Positions 39,390-48,434 are shown, counted from the first letter of the stretch. The stretch is 64,000 nt of DNA from CBDFHV01 sp965247705 (GCA_965247705.1 CBDFHV010000079.1:1-64000); one strand, 5' to 3'. A program made the numbers and translations. The notes: a model not told the origin generated them from the sequence alone.

Positions 39390-40343
39390 ATGAAGGCCGT
39401 CCACACCGTGACCGGGCCGGTGGACCCGAATGCCTTGGGCTTCACCCAGACCCACGAGCACATCCTGTGCGATGCCAGGCGCACCCACCGCGGCCCGGGG
39501 CCCAAGGGCGGCGGCTACATGTACCTCGGCGACGCCGAGCGGGCGGTGGAGGAACTGAAAAGGTACCGGGACCGGGGCGGCCGCGCGGTGGTCGAGGTGA
39601 CCACCGTTGCCTGGGGCCGGGACGTTCGCGCCTTGAAGGGCATATCGGAGGCCAGCGGGGTGCATGTGGTGGCCACCGCCGGCTTCTACACTTGGCCTTT
39701 CATCCCTCGCGACGTGGATGATCTTTCCGTCGCCCAAATTGCCAACGAGCTGGTCAAGGAACTGACCGAAGGCGCCGAGGGCACCGATATCCGGGCCGGC
39801 ATCCTGAAATCGGCGATCCACTTCGACCGCATCGAGGGGGTGGAGGAAAAGTGCCTGCGGGCGGTGGCCCGCGCCGCCATCGCCACCGGCGCCGCCATCA
39901 CCACCCACACCAGCGGCCAGCGAAAACAAGAGACACCCGGCGGCAATGTCGGCCGCCAGCATGTGCGCATCCTGATCGAGGAAGGGGTGCCGCTCCACCG
40001 CCTGGTCAACGGCCATATCGACGAACTGGCCGACATCAACGTGCTGGCCGAACTGGCGGCGGCCGGCAGCTACGTGCAGTTCGACACCATCGCCAAGACC
40101 CATTATCTGCGGGACGAGACCCGGGCGCAGTTGATCAAGGCCTTGATCGACCGCGGGCATCTCGAACGTGTTCTGCTGGCCACCGACCGCATCCGGCCCA
40201 ACGAGCTGTATGCGGACCACGGCGGCTGCGGATACACCTACGTGCTGGACACCTTCCTCGACATGCTGAAGGACGAAGGGGTGAGCCCTTCGGAGATCGA
40301 ACGCATCTGCTGCGTCAACCCGGGAGAGATGCTGGCGTTCTGA
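39390..40343 (+). CDS. Phosphotriesterase-like metal-dependent hydrolase
   Basis: A 317-aa amidohydrolase-superfamily protein. The binuclear metal ligands are in place: His22 and His24 (QTHEHILCD), a probable carboxylated Lys140 (GILKSAI), His173 (ITTHTS), His209 (VNGHID) and Asp266 (LATDRIRP). Members include phosphotriesterases, lactonases and hydrolases of carboxylate esters. Its neighbour is a divergent aldolase gene, so a lactone or acyl intermediate in sugar-acid breakdown is plausible. The 3' end overlaps the convergent GlxA-type regulator gene by 106 nt. Confidence 0.85.
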   Translation: MKAVHTVTGPVDPNALGFTQTHEHILCDARRTHRGPGPKGGGYMYLGDAERAVEELKRYRDRGGRAVVEVTTVAWGRDVRALKGISEASGVHVVATAGFYTWPFIPRDVDDLSVAQIANELVKELTEGAEGTDIRAGILKSAIHFDRIEGVEEKCLRAVARAAIATGAAITTHTSGQRKQETPGGNVGRQHVRILIEEGVPLHRLVNGHIDELADINVLAELAAAGSYVQFDTIAKTHYLRDETRAQLIKALIDRGHLERVLLATDRIRPNELYADHGGCGYTYVLDTFLDMLKDEGVSPSEIERICCVNPGEMLAF

Positions 40344-41329
40344 GAAACCGCGGCCGTGACCTGTGGTCCGGGCCGCTCCTGCCGCGGCGGATGGCCGAAC
40401 AGCGAACGATAGCTGCGGGCGAAGTGGGCGGCCGAGGTGAAGCCGCAGGCCACCGCCACTTGCAGGATCGGCATCGCCGTCTGGGTCAGCAGCAGCCGTG
40501 CCCGGTTGAGCCTCAGGGTCAGGTAGTAGCGGGACGGCGACACGCTCAGGTACTTGTTGAACAGGCGCTCCAGCTGGCGGCTGGACAGCTCCACCGATTG
40601 GGCCAGATCGGCCTGGGAGATGGGCGTCTCCAGGAAGGCTTCCATGTGGGCGATGGCACCCAGCAGCTTCGGGTGGCGGATCCCGGTGCGATAGCTCAGG
40701 GACATGCGCTGGGGGTCGTAGGGATGGCGCATGACCGAATGCACCATCAGCTCGGCCACCTCCACCGCCAGGTCCTGGCCGTGCTGCTCGGCGATCAGGC
40801 GAAGCATCATGTCCAGGGGCGCCGTGCCACCGGAACAGGTAAACCGGTCCCGATCGACTTCGTAGAGGGTGGCGGTGATCGCCAGTTCGGGAAAATCTTC
40901 GGCGAAGCCTTCCATGTTCTCCCAATGGATGGTGCAGCGGTAGCCATCCAGCAGCCCGGCCCGGGCCAAAAGAAGGGGGGCCGTGCACACACCGCCGACG
41001 GCCGCGCCCTGGCGGGCCAACCGGCGCAGCCAGGCGAACAGCTTGGGATCGTCGATCCGCTCCACCCGCAGCCCCGAACACAGCACCACCGCCGCCGGCA
41101 CGCTGTTCACGTCGCCCATGGCCATGTCGGGAACGAGGAGAATGCCATTGCTGGCCGAAACCGGCTGGCCGTCCGAGGTCAGCGTGGTCCAGGCGTAGAG
41201 CTTGCGCCCCGACAGGCGATTGGCGGCGCGCAGGGGCTCGATGGACGAGGTGAACGCCATCATCGAAAAGTCCGGCACCACCAGGAACAAGAGTTCCAGC
41301 GGCCGGTTTTGCGCCGTTGGCCCGAACAC
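40238..41329 (-). CDS. GlxA family transcriptional regulator (DJ-1/PfpI plus AraC domains)
   Basis: A 363-aa regulator. Residues about 10-190 form a DJ-1/PfpI-like sensor domain (LLFLVVPDFSMMAFTSSIEP, AAVGGVCTAPLLLARAG, CTIHWENMEGF); residues about 225-325 form the AraC DNA-binding domain with two helix-turn-helix units (ISQADLAQSVELSSRQLERL, ILQVAVACGFTSAAHFARSY). Relatives such as GbdR and CdhR control glycine betaine and carnitine breakdown. It faces away from a dimethylglycine-dehydrogenase-like gene across 198 bp, which contains a 21-bp-spaced direct repeat suited to AraC binding. Its tail (about 35 residues after the HTH) overlaps the phosphotriesterase-like gene antisense. Confidence 0.9.
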   Translation of the reverse strand: MFGPTAQNRPLELLFLVVPDFSMMAFTSSIEPLRAANRLSGRKLYAWTTLTSDGQPVSASNGILLVPDMAMGDVNSVPAAVVLCSGLRVERIDDPKLFAWLRRLARQGAAVGGVCTAPLLLARAGLLDGYRCTIHWENMEGFAEDFPELAITATLYEVDRDRFTCSGGTAPLDMMLRLIAEQHGQDLAVEVAELMVHSVMRHPYDPQRMSLSYRTGIRHPKLLGAIAHMEAFLETPISQADLAQSVELSSRQLERLFNKYLSVSPSRYYLTLRLNRARLLLTQTAMPILQVAVACGFTSAAHFARSYRSLFGHPPRQERPGPQVTAAVSQNASISPGLTQQMRSISEGLTPSSFSMSRKVSST

Positions 41330-41433
41330 GATTGCCCGCTTATGTCGCCAGTTGCCATTGCGGCGTCACCCGCGACGCCCAAGACGATAGCGTGCGCCGG
41401 TCTGTCGTTCGGGTCAACGCACTTGCCCCCGGA

Positions 41434-41462
41434 TGTCGCATGGGCAATCGTCGGTGTCGCAT
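41434..41462 (+). promoter_or_regulatory. Probable AraC-type operator: TGTCGCAT direct repeat, 21-bp period
   Basis: TGTCGCAT is at 41434-41441 and again at 41455-41462, exactly 21 bp apart, in the divergent region between the GlxA-type regulator and the flavoprotein gene. A related TGTCGCCA is near 41344. AraC-family dimers typically bind two direct half-sites about two helix turns apart. Binding by the adjacent regulator is inferred. Confidence 0.55.
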
Positions 41463-41527
41463 CTGGTTAAGACCGGCCGATCCGTCGATGCTGCAATTGC
41501 CGATCAGCTCGCGCACTGGAGAAAACC

Positions 41528-43963
41528 ATGGACACACAGGCCCGGGTCGTCGTGATCGGGGGCGGCGTGGTCGGCGTCGCGACCCTTTACCACTTGGCCC
41601 ATAAGGGCTGGTCCGACGTGGTGCTGGTGGAGCGCAAGGAGCTTACCTCCGGCTCCACCTGGCACGCCGCCGGTCTGCTGCCGCTGTTCAACATGAGCTA
41701 TTCGGTGGGCCAGCTTCACAAGTACTCGGTGCGCTTCTACCCGGAGCTGGAAGCCGAGACCGGCCAGGACGTGGGCTTCCGGCGGGTCGGCAACATCCGC
41801 CTGGCGATGAACCGGGACCGCATGGACGAATACCGCCAGTACGCGGGCGTTGCCGAAACCATCGGCGTGGGGGTGGATTTCTTGACCCCCAACGACGTCA
41901 GGGACCTGTGGCCCCTGTGCAACATCGACGGGCTGGTGGGCGCCATCCGCCATCCGGAGGACGGCTACATCCAGCCCGCCGACCTGACCCAGGCCTTTGC
42001 CCAGGGCGCTCGCGCCCGGGGGGCCAAGATCCATCGCCAGACCACCGTCACCGGCATCGCCCTCACCAAATCCGGCGAATGGCGGGTGGAGACCGACCAG
42101 GGCGCCATCCAGTGCGAGCACGTGGTCTGTGCCACCGGCAACTTCGCCCGCAAGACCGGGGCCATGGTCGGCCTCGACGTGCCGGTGATCCCGGTGGAGC
42201 ACCAGTACATCGTCACCGAACCCCACCCGGAGATCGAGGCCCGCCATGGCCAGGGCCTGCCGGAGATGGGCGTGCTGCGGGAATCGGACGGATCCTGGTA
42301 CATGCGCGAGGAGGCGGGTGGCCTGCTCCTCGGCCCCTACGAGGTGGGCGCGCCCTGCTGCTACGTGGACGGACCCCATGGGGAGTCCGAATACGAACTG
42401 TTCGACGGTGACCTGGACCGGCTCGAGCCCCACATCGAGGCCGCCATCGGCCGGGTGCCCGCCTTCGGCGAGGCGGGCGTCAAGCGGGTCTACAACGGCG
42501 CCATCGCCTATACCCCCGATGGCGGGCCCATCGTCGGGCCGGCCTGGGGACTGAGGAACTTCTGGCTCAACGAGGGGCACAGCTTCGGGGTCACCGCCGC
42601 CGGCGGCGCCGGCTGGCAACTGGCCGAATGGATCGTCGACGGCGAGCCGACCATCGACATGCTGGGCGTGGATGCGCGCCGGTTCGGCGACTACGCCAGC
42701 CGGGGCTACCTGCGGCGCAAGAACGAGGAAGCCTACGCCAACGTCTTCACCACCCACTATCCGGACGAGGAACGGCCCGCCGGCCGGCCCCTGCGTACGG
42801 CGCCGTGCTACCAGCGCATGAAGGACCTGGGCGCCGTGTTCGGCCAAAAATTCGGCTGGGAGCGGCCCAACTGGTTCGCCCCGCCGGGCACCCCCCGGGA
42901 GGACCACTGGTCCTTCCGCCGCTCCCGCTGGTTCGATGCGGTGGGCGCCGAATGCCGCAACACCGCCGAGAACGTGGGCCTTCTGGACATGACCGCGTTC
43001 GCCAAGGCCCGCGTCGCCGGCCCGGGGGCGGAAGCCTTCCTCGACCGTCTGGTGGCCAATCGTCTGCCCGCCAAGGTGGGACGCATCGGCCTGTGCCACG
43101 CTCTTAACGGCCAAGGCGGCGTCCTTTCCGAATTCACCATCCTGCGCGAGGCAGTTGACAGCTTCTATCTGGTCTCCGCCGGCGCCCTGCAGCGCCTCGA
43201 CCACGACTGGATCCGCCGCCACATACCCGACGACGGCAGTGTGAGAATGGAGAACCTGACCGGCGCCATGGGTGTGCTGGTGGTGGCCGGCCCCCGGTCA
43301 CGAACCCTTTTGGAGCGGGTTTCCGACGACGACCTGTCTACCGAGGCCTTCCCCTGGCTGTCGAGCCGGGACATCGTCGTCGGCATGGCCACCGTAAGGG
43401 CCATGCGGGTCAACTTCGTCGGCGAGCTGGGGTGGGAACTGCACCATCCCATCGAATACCAGAACCACATTTTCGACGTCCTGATGGAAGCCGGCGCCGA
43501 CCTGGGGCTGAAGCCTTTCGGCATCCGGGCGATGGATTCCCTGCGCATCGAGAAGTCCTACCGCATGGTGGGAACGGAACTATCGATCGAGTATCCGGCT
43601 TACGAGTCCGGACTGGACCGGTTCCTGAAGCCCGAAAAAGGCGACTTCATCGGCCGCGATGCGTTGCTGCGCCACCGGGATGCGGGGCTCTCTTATCGCT
43701 TCGTCACCCTGGAAGTGGCCGATCCGGGGGACGCCGATGCCCTGGGCAACAACCCGCTACGCGTCGACGGCGCCCTGGTCGGTCGCGCGACCGGCGGCAA
43801 CTTCGGCTTCCGCCTGAGGAAGTCCCTGGCCCTGGCCATGGTGCGGACCGAGTTCGCCGCCGAGGGCACGAAGCTCGCCATCGACATCCTGGGTGAGACC
43901 CACCAGGCCTCGGTGATCGGAGAAAGCCCCTACGATCCGGAGAACCAGCGCTTGCGGGCATGA
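41528..43963 (+). CDS. FAD-dependent dimethylglycine/sarcosine dehydrogenase-like protein with GcvT domain
   Basis: An 811-aa two-part enzyme. The N-terminal DAO-type flavoprotein (1 to about 400) has the dinucleotide motif VVVIGGGVVG and the SGSTWHAAG motif whose His46 corresponds to the covalent-flavin His in dimethylglycine and sarcosine dehydrogenases. A FAO_M-type linker follows (WERPNWFAPPG, TAENVGLLDMTAFAK), then a GcvT/aminomethyltransferase domain (about 430-800) that would pass the released methyl to tetrahydrofolate. Family enzymes oxidatively demethylate N-methyl compounds. It is followed by a GcvT-type demethylase, an MTHFR-like protein and a BCCT carrier. The exact N-methyl substrate is not determinable. 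Confidence 0.88.
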   Translation: MDTQARVVVIGGGVVGVATLYHLAHKGWSDVVLVERKELTSGSTWHAAGLLPLFNMSYSVGQLHKYSVRFYPELEAETGQDVGFRRVGNIRLAMNRDRMDEYRQYAGVAETIGVGVDFLTPNDVRDLWPLCNIDGLVGAIRHPEDGYIQPADLTQAFAQGARARGAKIHRQTTVTGIALTKSGEWRVETDQGAIQCEHVVCATGNFARKTGAMVGLDVPVIPVEHQYIVTEPHPEIEARHGQGLPEMGVLRESDGSWYMREEAGGLLLGPYEVGAPCCYVDGPHGESEYELFDGDLDRLEPHIEAAIGRVPAFGEAGVKRVYNGAIAYTPDGGPIVGPAWGLRNFWLNEGHSFGVTAAGGAGWQLAEWIVDGEPTIDMLGVDARRFGDYASRGYLRRKNEEAYANVFTTHYPDEERPAGRPLRTAPCYQRMKDLGAVFGQKFGWERPNWFAPPGTPREDHWSFRRSRWFDAVGAECRNTAENVGLLDMTAFAKARVAGPGAEAFLDRLVANRLPAKVGRIGLCHALNGQGGVLSEFTILREAVDSFYLVSAGALQRLDHDWIRRHIPDDGSVRMENLTGAMGVLVVAGPRSRTLLERVSDDDLSTEAFPWLSSRDIVVGMATVRAMRVNFVGELGWELHHPIEYQNHIFDVLMEAGADLGLKPFGIRAMDSLRIEKSYRMVGTELSIEYPAYESGLDRFLKPEKGDFIGRDALLRHRDAGLSYRFVTLEVADPGDADALGNNPLRVDGALVGRATGGNFGFRLRKSLALAMVRTEFAAEGTKLAIDILGETHQASVIGESPYDPENQRLRA

Positions 43964-43987
43964 CGGGTTCAATAACGCTCCTGTGAA

Positions 43988-44001
43988 CCGCCAAGTGGCG
44001 G
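43988..44001. promoter_or_regulatory. Near-palindrome in the gap before the DmdA-like gene
   Basis: CCGCCAAGTGGCGG is palindromic except for its central two bases. It lies in the 134-bp gap between the flavoprotein and the DmdA-like gene and could be an operator or part of a processing or termination hairpin. Confidence 0.35.
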
Positions 44002-44097
44002 ATAAAAGCAACTTGATGTCGCTTTCAGGACGGCAATAACCGATCGGCGAATTCATCCTTTGGGTACGTGGCAACCATCGCCAGAGAGGACTTCCTT

Positions 44098-45489
44098 ATG
44101 GTAACGCCTGCTGCCCATCCCATGACCGATGCCCAAGATGAAGGCTTCACGCAATTTCCCGCCGCTTCCACCCGTGAGGCCTTCGCCGCGCGACAGTGCC
44201 CGACGGTCGATCAGTCGGACCGTCGGGTGCCCGTCAACCTGCGCCAGAGCGGACCCACACCGGTCGAGATGCTGATCTCCACCCGGGTGCGCAAGTCGCC
44301 CTATTGGCACCTGTCCCACCAGGCCGGCTGTTGGCGGGCCACCGTCTACAACCGCATCTACCATCCGCGAGGCTACGTGCGGCCCGAGCACGGTGGCGCC
44401 ATGGTCGAATACCACGCCCTGGTCAACCACGTGACCATGTGGAACGTGGCGGTGGAACGGCAGATCCGGATCAAGGGGCCGGACGCGGAGGCCTTCGTCA
44501 ACCACGTGGTCACCCGCGACATCACCCGGGTCGCGCCGATGAACGGCAAGTACGTGATCCTGTGCAACGACGAGGGCGGCATCCTCAACGATCCGGTGCT
44601 GCTGCGCCTAGCCGAGGACGAGTTCTGGATCTCGCTTTCCGACAGCGACCTCGAATGGTGGCTGCGCGGCGTCAACCAGGGCTTGAAGGCCAACGTGACC
44701 ATCGGCGAGATCGACGTTGCCCCGGTGCAGATCCAGGGACCCAAGTCGGAGGCCTTGATGGTCGACCTGGTCGGCGAGGCGGTCAGAGAGCTCCCCTACT
44801 ACGGGCTCATGCGGGCGCGGGTGGCCGACTGCGACGTGGTGGTCTCGCAGACCGGGTTCACCGGCGAGAAGGGCTACGAGATCTATCTCATCGACGCCAC
44901 GATCCACGCCGATCGGCTGTGGCACGCGGTGCTGGAAGCGGGCGAACGTCACAATCTGATGGTCATCGCGCCGGCCCACCATCGGCGCATTGCCGCGGGC
45001 ATCCTTTCCTGGGGCCAGGACATGGACCAGGAAACCCTGCCGTTCCAATGCAATCTCGCCTATCAGGTGCCGCGCAAGAAGGCCGCCGACTACATCGGCA
45101 AGGCGCGCCTGGAGGCCGTACGGGCGGAGATCGAAGCCGGCCGCTATCCGTACCGCCAGACCCTTGTCGGTATGGAGCTGGGCGGTCAACCGATCACCGA
45201 CTACGCCCCCGACTTCTGGCTGATCTCCGCCGACGATGGGGGCGATCCAGTCGGATATGTGACCTCACCCTGGCATTCGCCAGAGTTGGGAACCAACATC
45301 GCTATGGGCTACGTGCCGGTGGAGATGAAAGAGACCGGCACGCCGTTGAAGGTGTGGTTGCCGGACGCCTACGCCGAAGCCGCGGGCGAATCGGTGTCGG
45401 CCCGCGTTGTGACCCTGCCCTTCCGGCCGTCGGTCAATCCGAGCGCTCGGGAAGTCGCCTCGGCCCAGGGCCGGGACGCCGCTTTCTAG
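44098..45489 (+). CDS. DmdA-like tetrahydrofolate-dependent demethylase (GcvT family)
   Basis: A 463-aa GcvT-fold protein. The stretch from about residue 70 to 330 resembles DMSP demethylase DmdA as I recall it: a VYNRIYHPRGYV segment, HALVNHVTMWNVAVERQIRI, DPVLLRLAEDEFWISLSDSD, VQIQGPKSEALM and SQTGFTGEKGYEIYL. It is longer than SAR11 DmdA (about 370 aa) because of extended ends. GcvT-fold demethylases move a methyl group to tetrahydrofolate. True DmdA, dimethylglycine-type and LigM-type enzymes share this fold, so the substrate remains open. The ATG at 44098 follows GAGGA. An MTHFR-like gene follows within 15 bp. Confidence 0.82.
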   Translation: MVTPAAHPMTDAQDEGFTQFPAASTREAFAARQCPTVDQSDRRVPVNLRQSGPTPVEMLISTRVRKSPYWHLSHQAGCWRATVYNRIYHPRGYVRPEHGGAMVEYHALVNHVTMWNVAVERQIRIKGPDAEAFVNHVVTRDITRVAPMNGKYVILCNDEGGILNDPVLLRLAEDEFWISLSDSDLEWWLRGVNQGLKANVTIGEIDVAPVQIQGPKSEALMVDLVGEAVRELPYYGLMRARVADCDVVVSQTGFTGEKGYEIYLIDATIHADRLWHAVLEAGERHNLMVIAPAHHRRIAAGILSWGQDMDQETLPFQCNLAYQVPRKKAADYIGKARLEAVRAEIEAGRYPYRQTLVGMELGGQPITDYAPDFWLISADDGGDPVGYVTSPWHSPELGTNIAMGYVPVEMKETGTPLKVWLPDAYAEAAGESVSARVVTLPFRPSVNPSAREVASAQGRDAAF

Positions 45490-45503
45490 GACCCGCCGTG
45501 GCC

Positions 45504-46427
45504 ATGTCCTGGGGCACCGCACGGGCTGCATCCCCGCCGGCGGGCCCGGATGGCGACGCCGTACGGGCGCTGCTTCGCGGCTTTTCCCTTGAAGTCACGC
45601 CGGGCGCCGGCGATGGGGTGGAGGCCCTGAGGGGACGGGTGCCGCCGGGCACGTCGGTCTACGTCACCCACCTGCCCCGCCGTGACTACGCCGAGGTGGT
45701 GAGGATTTGTCTACGCCTCCGGGAACAGGGGTTGCGGCCGGTTCCCCATCTGGCCGCCCGGGCCGTTCCGGACAGGGCCACCCTCGACGCCTGGCTGGAC
45801 CGCCTGACCGGGGACGCAGGCGTCGAGGACCTGCTGCTGATAGCCGGCTCAGCCGCCAGCCCGGCGGGGCCGTTCGCCACAGCCCAGGACGTGTTGGAGA
45901 GCGGCGCTCTCGTCCGCCATGGAATTCGCCGCCTCGCGGTCGCGGGTCACCCGGAGGGCCACCCCGTGGCCAGCGGAGAAGACCTGCGCCGGGCGCTTCG
46001 CGGTAAGGTCCTTTACGGGGCCGCCACGGGCACCGAGATGTGGCTGGTGACCCAGTTCGCCTTCGCCGCCCCACCGCTGGTGCAATGGATGGAGAACCTG
46101 AACACCGACGGCATCGTCCTTCCCGTACGCATCGGACTGCCGGGGCCGACAACGCCGCGCCGCCTGATGTCCTATGCCCTTCGCTGCGGCGTGGGAGCTT
46201 CGTTGACGACACTGAGGGCCCGTCCCGGCACCGCACGCGCAGTGGCGCGTCGATGGACGCCGGATGGCGTCGTTGTCGACCTTGCGGCAGCGCGGAACTG
46301 TCCGACACCAAGCATCACGGGCGTGCACCTCTATCCCTTCGGGGGGCTGAACGCGACCCTGGATTGGCTCAAGGACTGGGGTGTTCCCGCCGAGGCGCCG
46401 CGGGATGACGACTTTACATCCATATGA
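45504..46427 (+). CDS. Methylenetetrahydrofolate reductase-like protein
   Basis: A 307-aa TIM-barrel protein of the MTHFR superfamily: FSLEVTPGAGDGVEAL near the start, TSVYVTHLPRRDYAEVV, then LRPVPHLAARAVPD, and EDLLLIAGSAASPAGPF with the GHPEGHP motif near 150. MTHFR interconverts 5-methyl- and 5,10-methylene-tetrahydrofolate with FAD. Placed 15 bp after a folate-dependent demethylase, it would plausibly work in the oxidative direction, feeding methyl carbons into the C1 pool. It is divergent from housekeeping MetF. The start is ATG 45504 or GTG 45498; both are in frame. Confidence 0.82.
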   Translation: MSWGTARAASPPAGPDGDAVRALLRGFSLEVTPGAGDGVEALRGRVPPGTSVYVTHLPRRDYAEVVRICLRLREQGLRPVPHLAARAVPDRATLDAWLDRLTGDAGVEDLLLIAGSAASPAGPFATAQDVLESGALVRHGIRRLAVAGHPEGHPVASGEDLRRALRGKVLYGAATGTEMWLVTQFAFAAPPLVQWMENLNTDGIVLPVRIGLPGPTTPRRLMSYALRCGVGASLTTLRARPGTARAVARRWTPDGVVVDLAAARNCPTPSITGVHLYPFGGLNATLDWLKDWGVPAEAPRDDDFTSI

Positions 46428-46698
46428 CTTGTGCCATGCTGACCGCGAGTTGGGGAGTTGGGGATTCGCTAGATACTCGAAGCGTTGCCCGCGTCGCGAT
46501 GAAGACGGCGCGTCAAGCGATGGGTTTCCCTCGCTCCCGGTACCACCGTCGAGGGGGCGAACAGTGGTGCACCGCGACCGGCGTTCCGAGACACCTTGTG
46601 AAGTCCTGGACGGGCAACAACGCTTCATGTTTGTCCACGGTCGCTTCCGACGCCGGCAATTCCATGTTCGTGGTTCGATCGGGCGCCGTCCCGCACGG

Positions 46699-46714
46699 CG
46701 CGCAATATTGCGCG
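46699..46714. promoter_or_regulatory. Perfect 16-bp palindrome upstream of BCCT gene
   Basis: CGCGCAATATTGCGCG reads the same on both strands. It lies 95 bp before the BCCT start, in a 381-bp gap (46428-46808) with no other gene. This is a good dimer-binding operator candidate; the regulator is unknown. I found no TGTCGCAT repeat here. Confidence 0.5.
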
Positions 46715-46808
46715 AACCGACCAACGGCCAACCTTGTTCCCATGTCCTCAATAGGCTGTCCGCCGCCCCGAACCGGGAACCTTGGCCGTCGAAAACGGAG
46801 GAGGCACT

Positions 46809-48434
46809 ATGACTAGTCAAACGGGAGTGGCCCCGGATGGCGCCACGGCCATGATCGAAACGGACTACACGATCGGTCAGGACAACGTGCAGACCCGGCT
46901 TGGGCCCTTCGGGTTGGATATCCACAATCCGGTGTTCATGATTTCGGGCTTGACGATCGTTGCGCTGGTCTTTTTCGCGCTTGCCCTTCCGGAACAGGCG
47001 GGCGCCTTCTTCGGGTGGCTGCGCCCGATGCTGACCTCGACGTTCGACTGGTTCTTCCTGCTGGCCGGCAACATCTTCGTCCTCGTCTGTCTCGGCATCC
47101 TGGTCTCCCCTCTGGGCAAGGTGAGAATCGGCGGCGCCGACGCCAAGCCCGACTATGGCTACCCTGGCTGGTTCGCGATGCTATTCGCGGCCGGCATGGG
47201 CATCGGGCTGATGTTCTTCGGCGTCTCGGAGCCGATCTCGCACTACTCCTCATCGGTTGCCGAGGGGGCCGGATCGCCCGATAGCTGGGCGCCCTTGGCT
47301 GGCGCGGTCGGCGATCAGGCCGCGGCCCAACGCCTCGGCATGGCGGCGACCATCTTCCACTGGGGACTGCATCCGTGGGCGGTCTACGCCATCGTCGCGC
47401 TTTCCCTGGCGCTCTTTACCTACAACAAAGGGCTGCCCTTGAGCGTACGCTCCATGTTCTACCCGGTGTTCGGCGAGCGTGTGTGGGGCTGGACCGGCCA
47501 CCTCATCGACACCCTGGCGGTATTCGCGACCCTGTTCGGCCTGGCGACCTCGTTGGGGATCGGCGCCGAACAGGCCAACGCCGGGCTCAATTTCCTCTTC
47601 GATGTTCCGGTCAACAACGCCTCGAAAGTGCTCCTGATCGCCGGCATCACCGCCATCGCCCTGGGATCGGTGATGGCGGGACTCGACAAGGGCGTCAAGC
47701 GGCTGTCCGAGATCAACATGGTTCTCGCCGTCGTCTTGCTGCTGTTCGTCATCTTCGCCGGTCCGACGCTGGCGATCGCGGCGGGCTTCGTCGGCAATCT
47801 GGGCGCCTACATCGAGTACCTGCCGGCCCTTTCCATGCCCTTCGGGCGCGACGACGCCAACTTCAGCCAGGGTTGGACATCGTTCTACTGGGCCTGGTGG
47901 ATTTCCTGGTCGCCCTTCGTCGGCATGTTCATCGCCCGCGTCAGCCGCGGCCGGACGGTGCGCGAGTTCATTCTCTGCGTACTGCTGATCCCATCGTTCG
48001 TGTCCATCCTGTGGATGACCGCGTTCGGCGGCACCGCCATCAGCCTGCTGACCGGCGGCTATCAGGCCATCGGCGACGCGGCGCTGGAGCTGAAGCTGTT
48101 CACCATGCTCGATCAGTTGCCGTTGGCCGGCATTACTTCGTTCGTCGGCATCGTGCTGGTGATCGTCTTTTTCGTGACGTCGTCGGACTCGGGCTCCCTG
48201 GTGATCGACACCATCACGGCGGGGGGCAAGGTGGACGCTCCGCTGGCGCAACGGGTGTTCTGGTGCATCTTCGAGGGCATGGTGGCGATCGCGCTGCTGC
48301 TCGGCGGCGGCCTCGGCGCCCTGCAGGCGGCATCGGTGTCGACGGGCCTGCCGTTCGCGGCGGTGCTGCTGCTAGGCTGCTACGCCCTGGTGAAGGGCCT
48401 GCTCGACGAACCGCGGGGCGCCGCCACGGGCTGA
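46809..48434 (+). CDS. BCCT family betaine/choline/carnitine-type transporter
   Basis: A 541-aa secondary carrier with about 12 membrane helices. The BCCT signatures are clear: GMGIGLMFFGVSEPISHY in helix 3-4 and WAWWISWSPFVGMFIARVSR in helix 8, whose tryptophans form the quaternary-ammonium aromatic cage. BCCT carriers import glycine betaine, choline, carnitine or DMSP with Na+ or H+. There is no long charged C-terminal osmosensor tail as in BetP, so the role is more likely nutritional than osmotic. GGAGG precedes the ATG at 46809. It follows three methyl-transfer genes and presumably supplies their substrate. Confidence 0.92.
   Translation: MTSQTGVAPDGATAMIETDYTIGQDNVQTRLGPFGLDIHNPVFMISGLTIVALVFFALALPEQAGAFFGWLRPMLTSTFDWFFLLAGNIFVLVCLGILVSPLGKVRIGGADAKPDYGYPGWFAMLFAAGMGIGLMFFGVSEPISHYSSSVAEGAGSPDSWAPLAGAVGDQAAAQRLGMAATIFHWGLHPWAVYAIVALSLALFTYNKGLPLSVRSMFYPVFGERVWGWTGHLIDTLAVFATLFGLATSLGIGAEQANAGLNFLFDVPVNNASKVLLIAGITAIALGSVMAGLDKGVKRLSEINMVLAVVLLLFVIFAGPTLAIAAGFVGNLGAYIEYLPALSMPFGRDDANFSQGWTSFYWAWWISWSPFVGMFIARVSRGRTVREFILCVLLIPSFVSILWMTAFGGTAISLLTGGYQAIGDAALELKLFTMLDQLPLAGITSFVGIVLVIVFFVTSSDSGSLVIDTITAGGKVDAPLAQRVFWCIFEGMVAIALLLGGGLGALQAASVSTGLPFAAVLLLGCYALVKGLLDEPRGAATG

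Noticed and set aside
44196..45500. N-terminal half of a long frame running into the MTHFR-like gene
   Set aside because: Before 45498 this frame is the shadow of the DmdA-like gene; only the part from GTG 45498/ATG 45504 is real.
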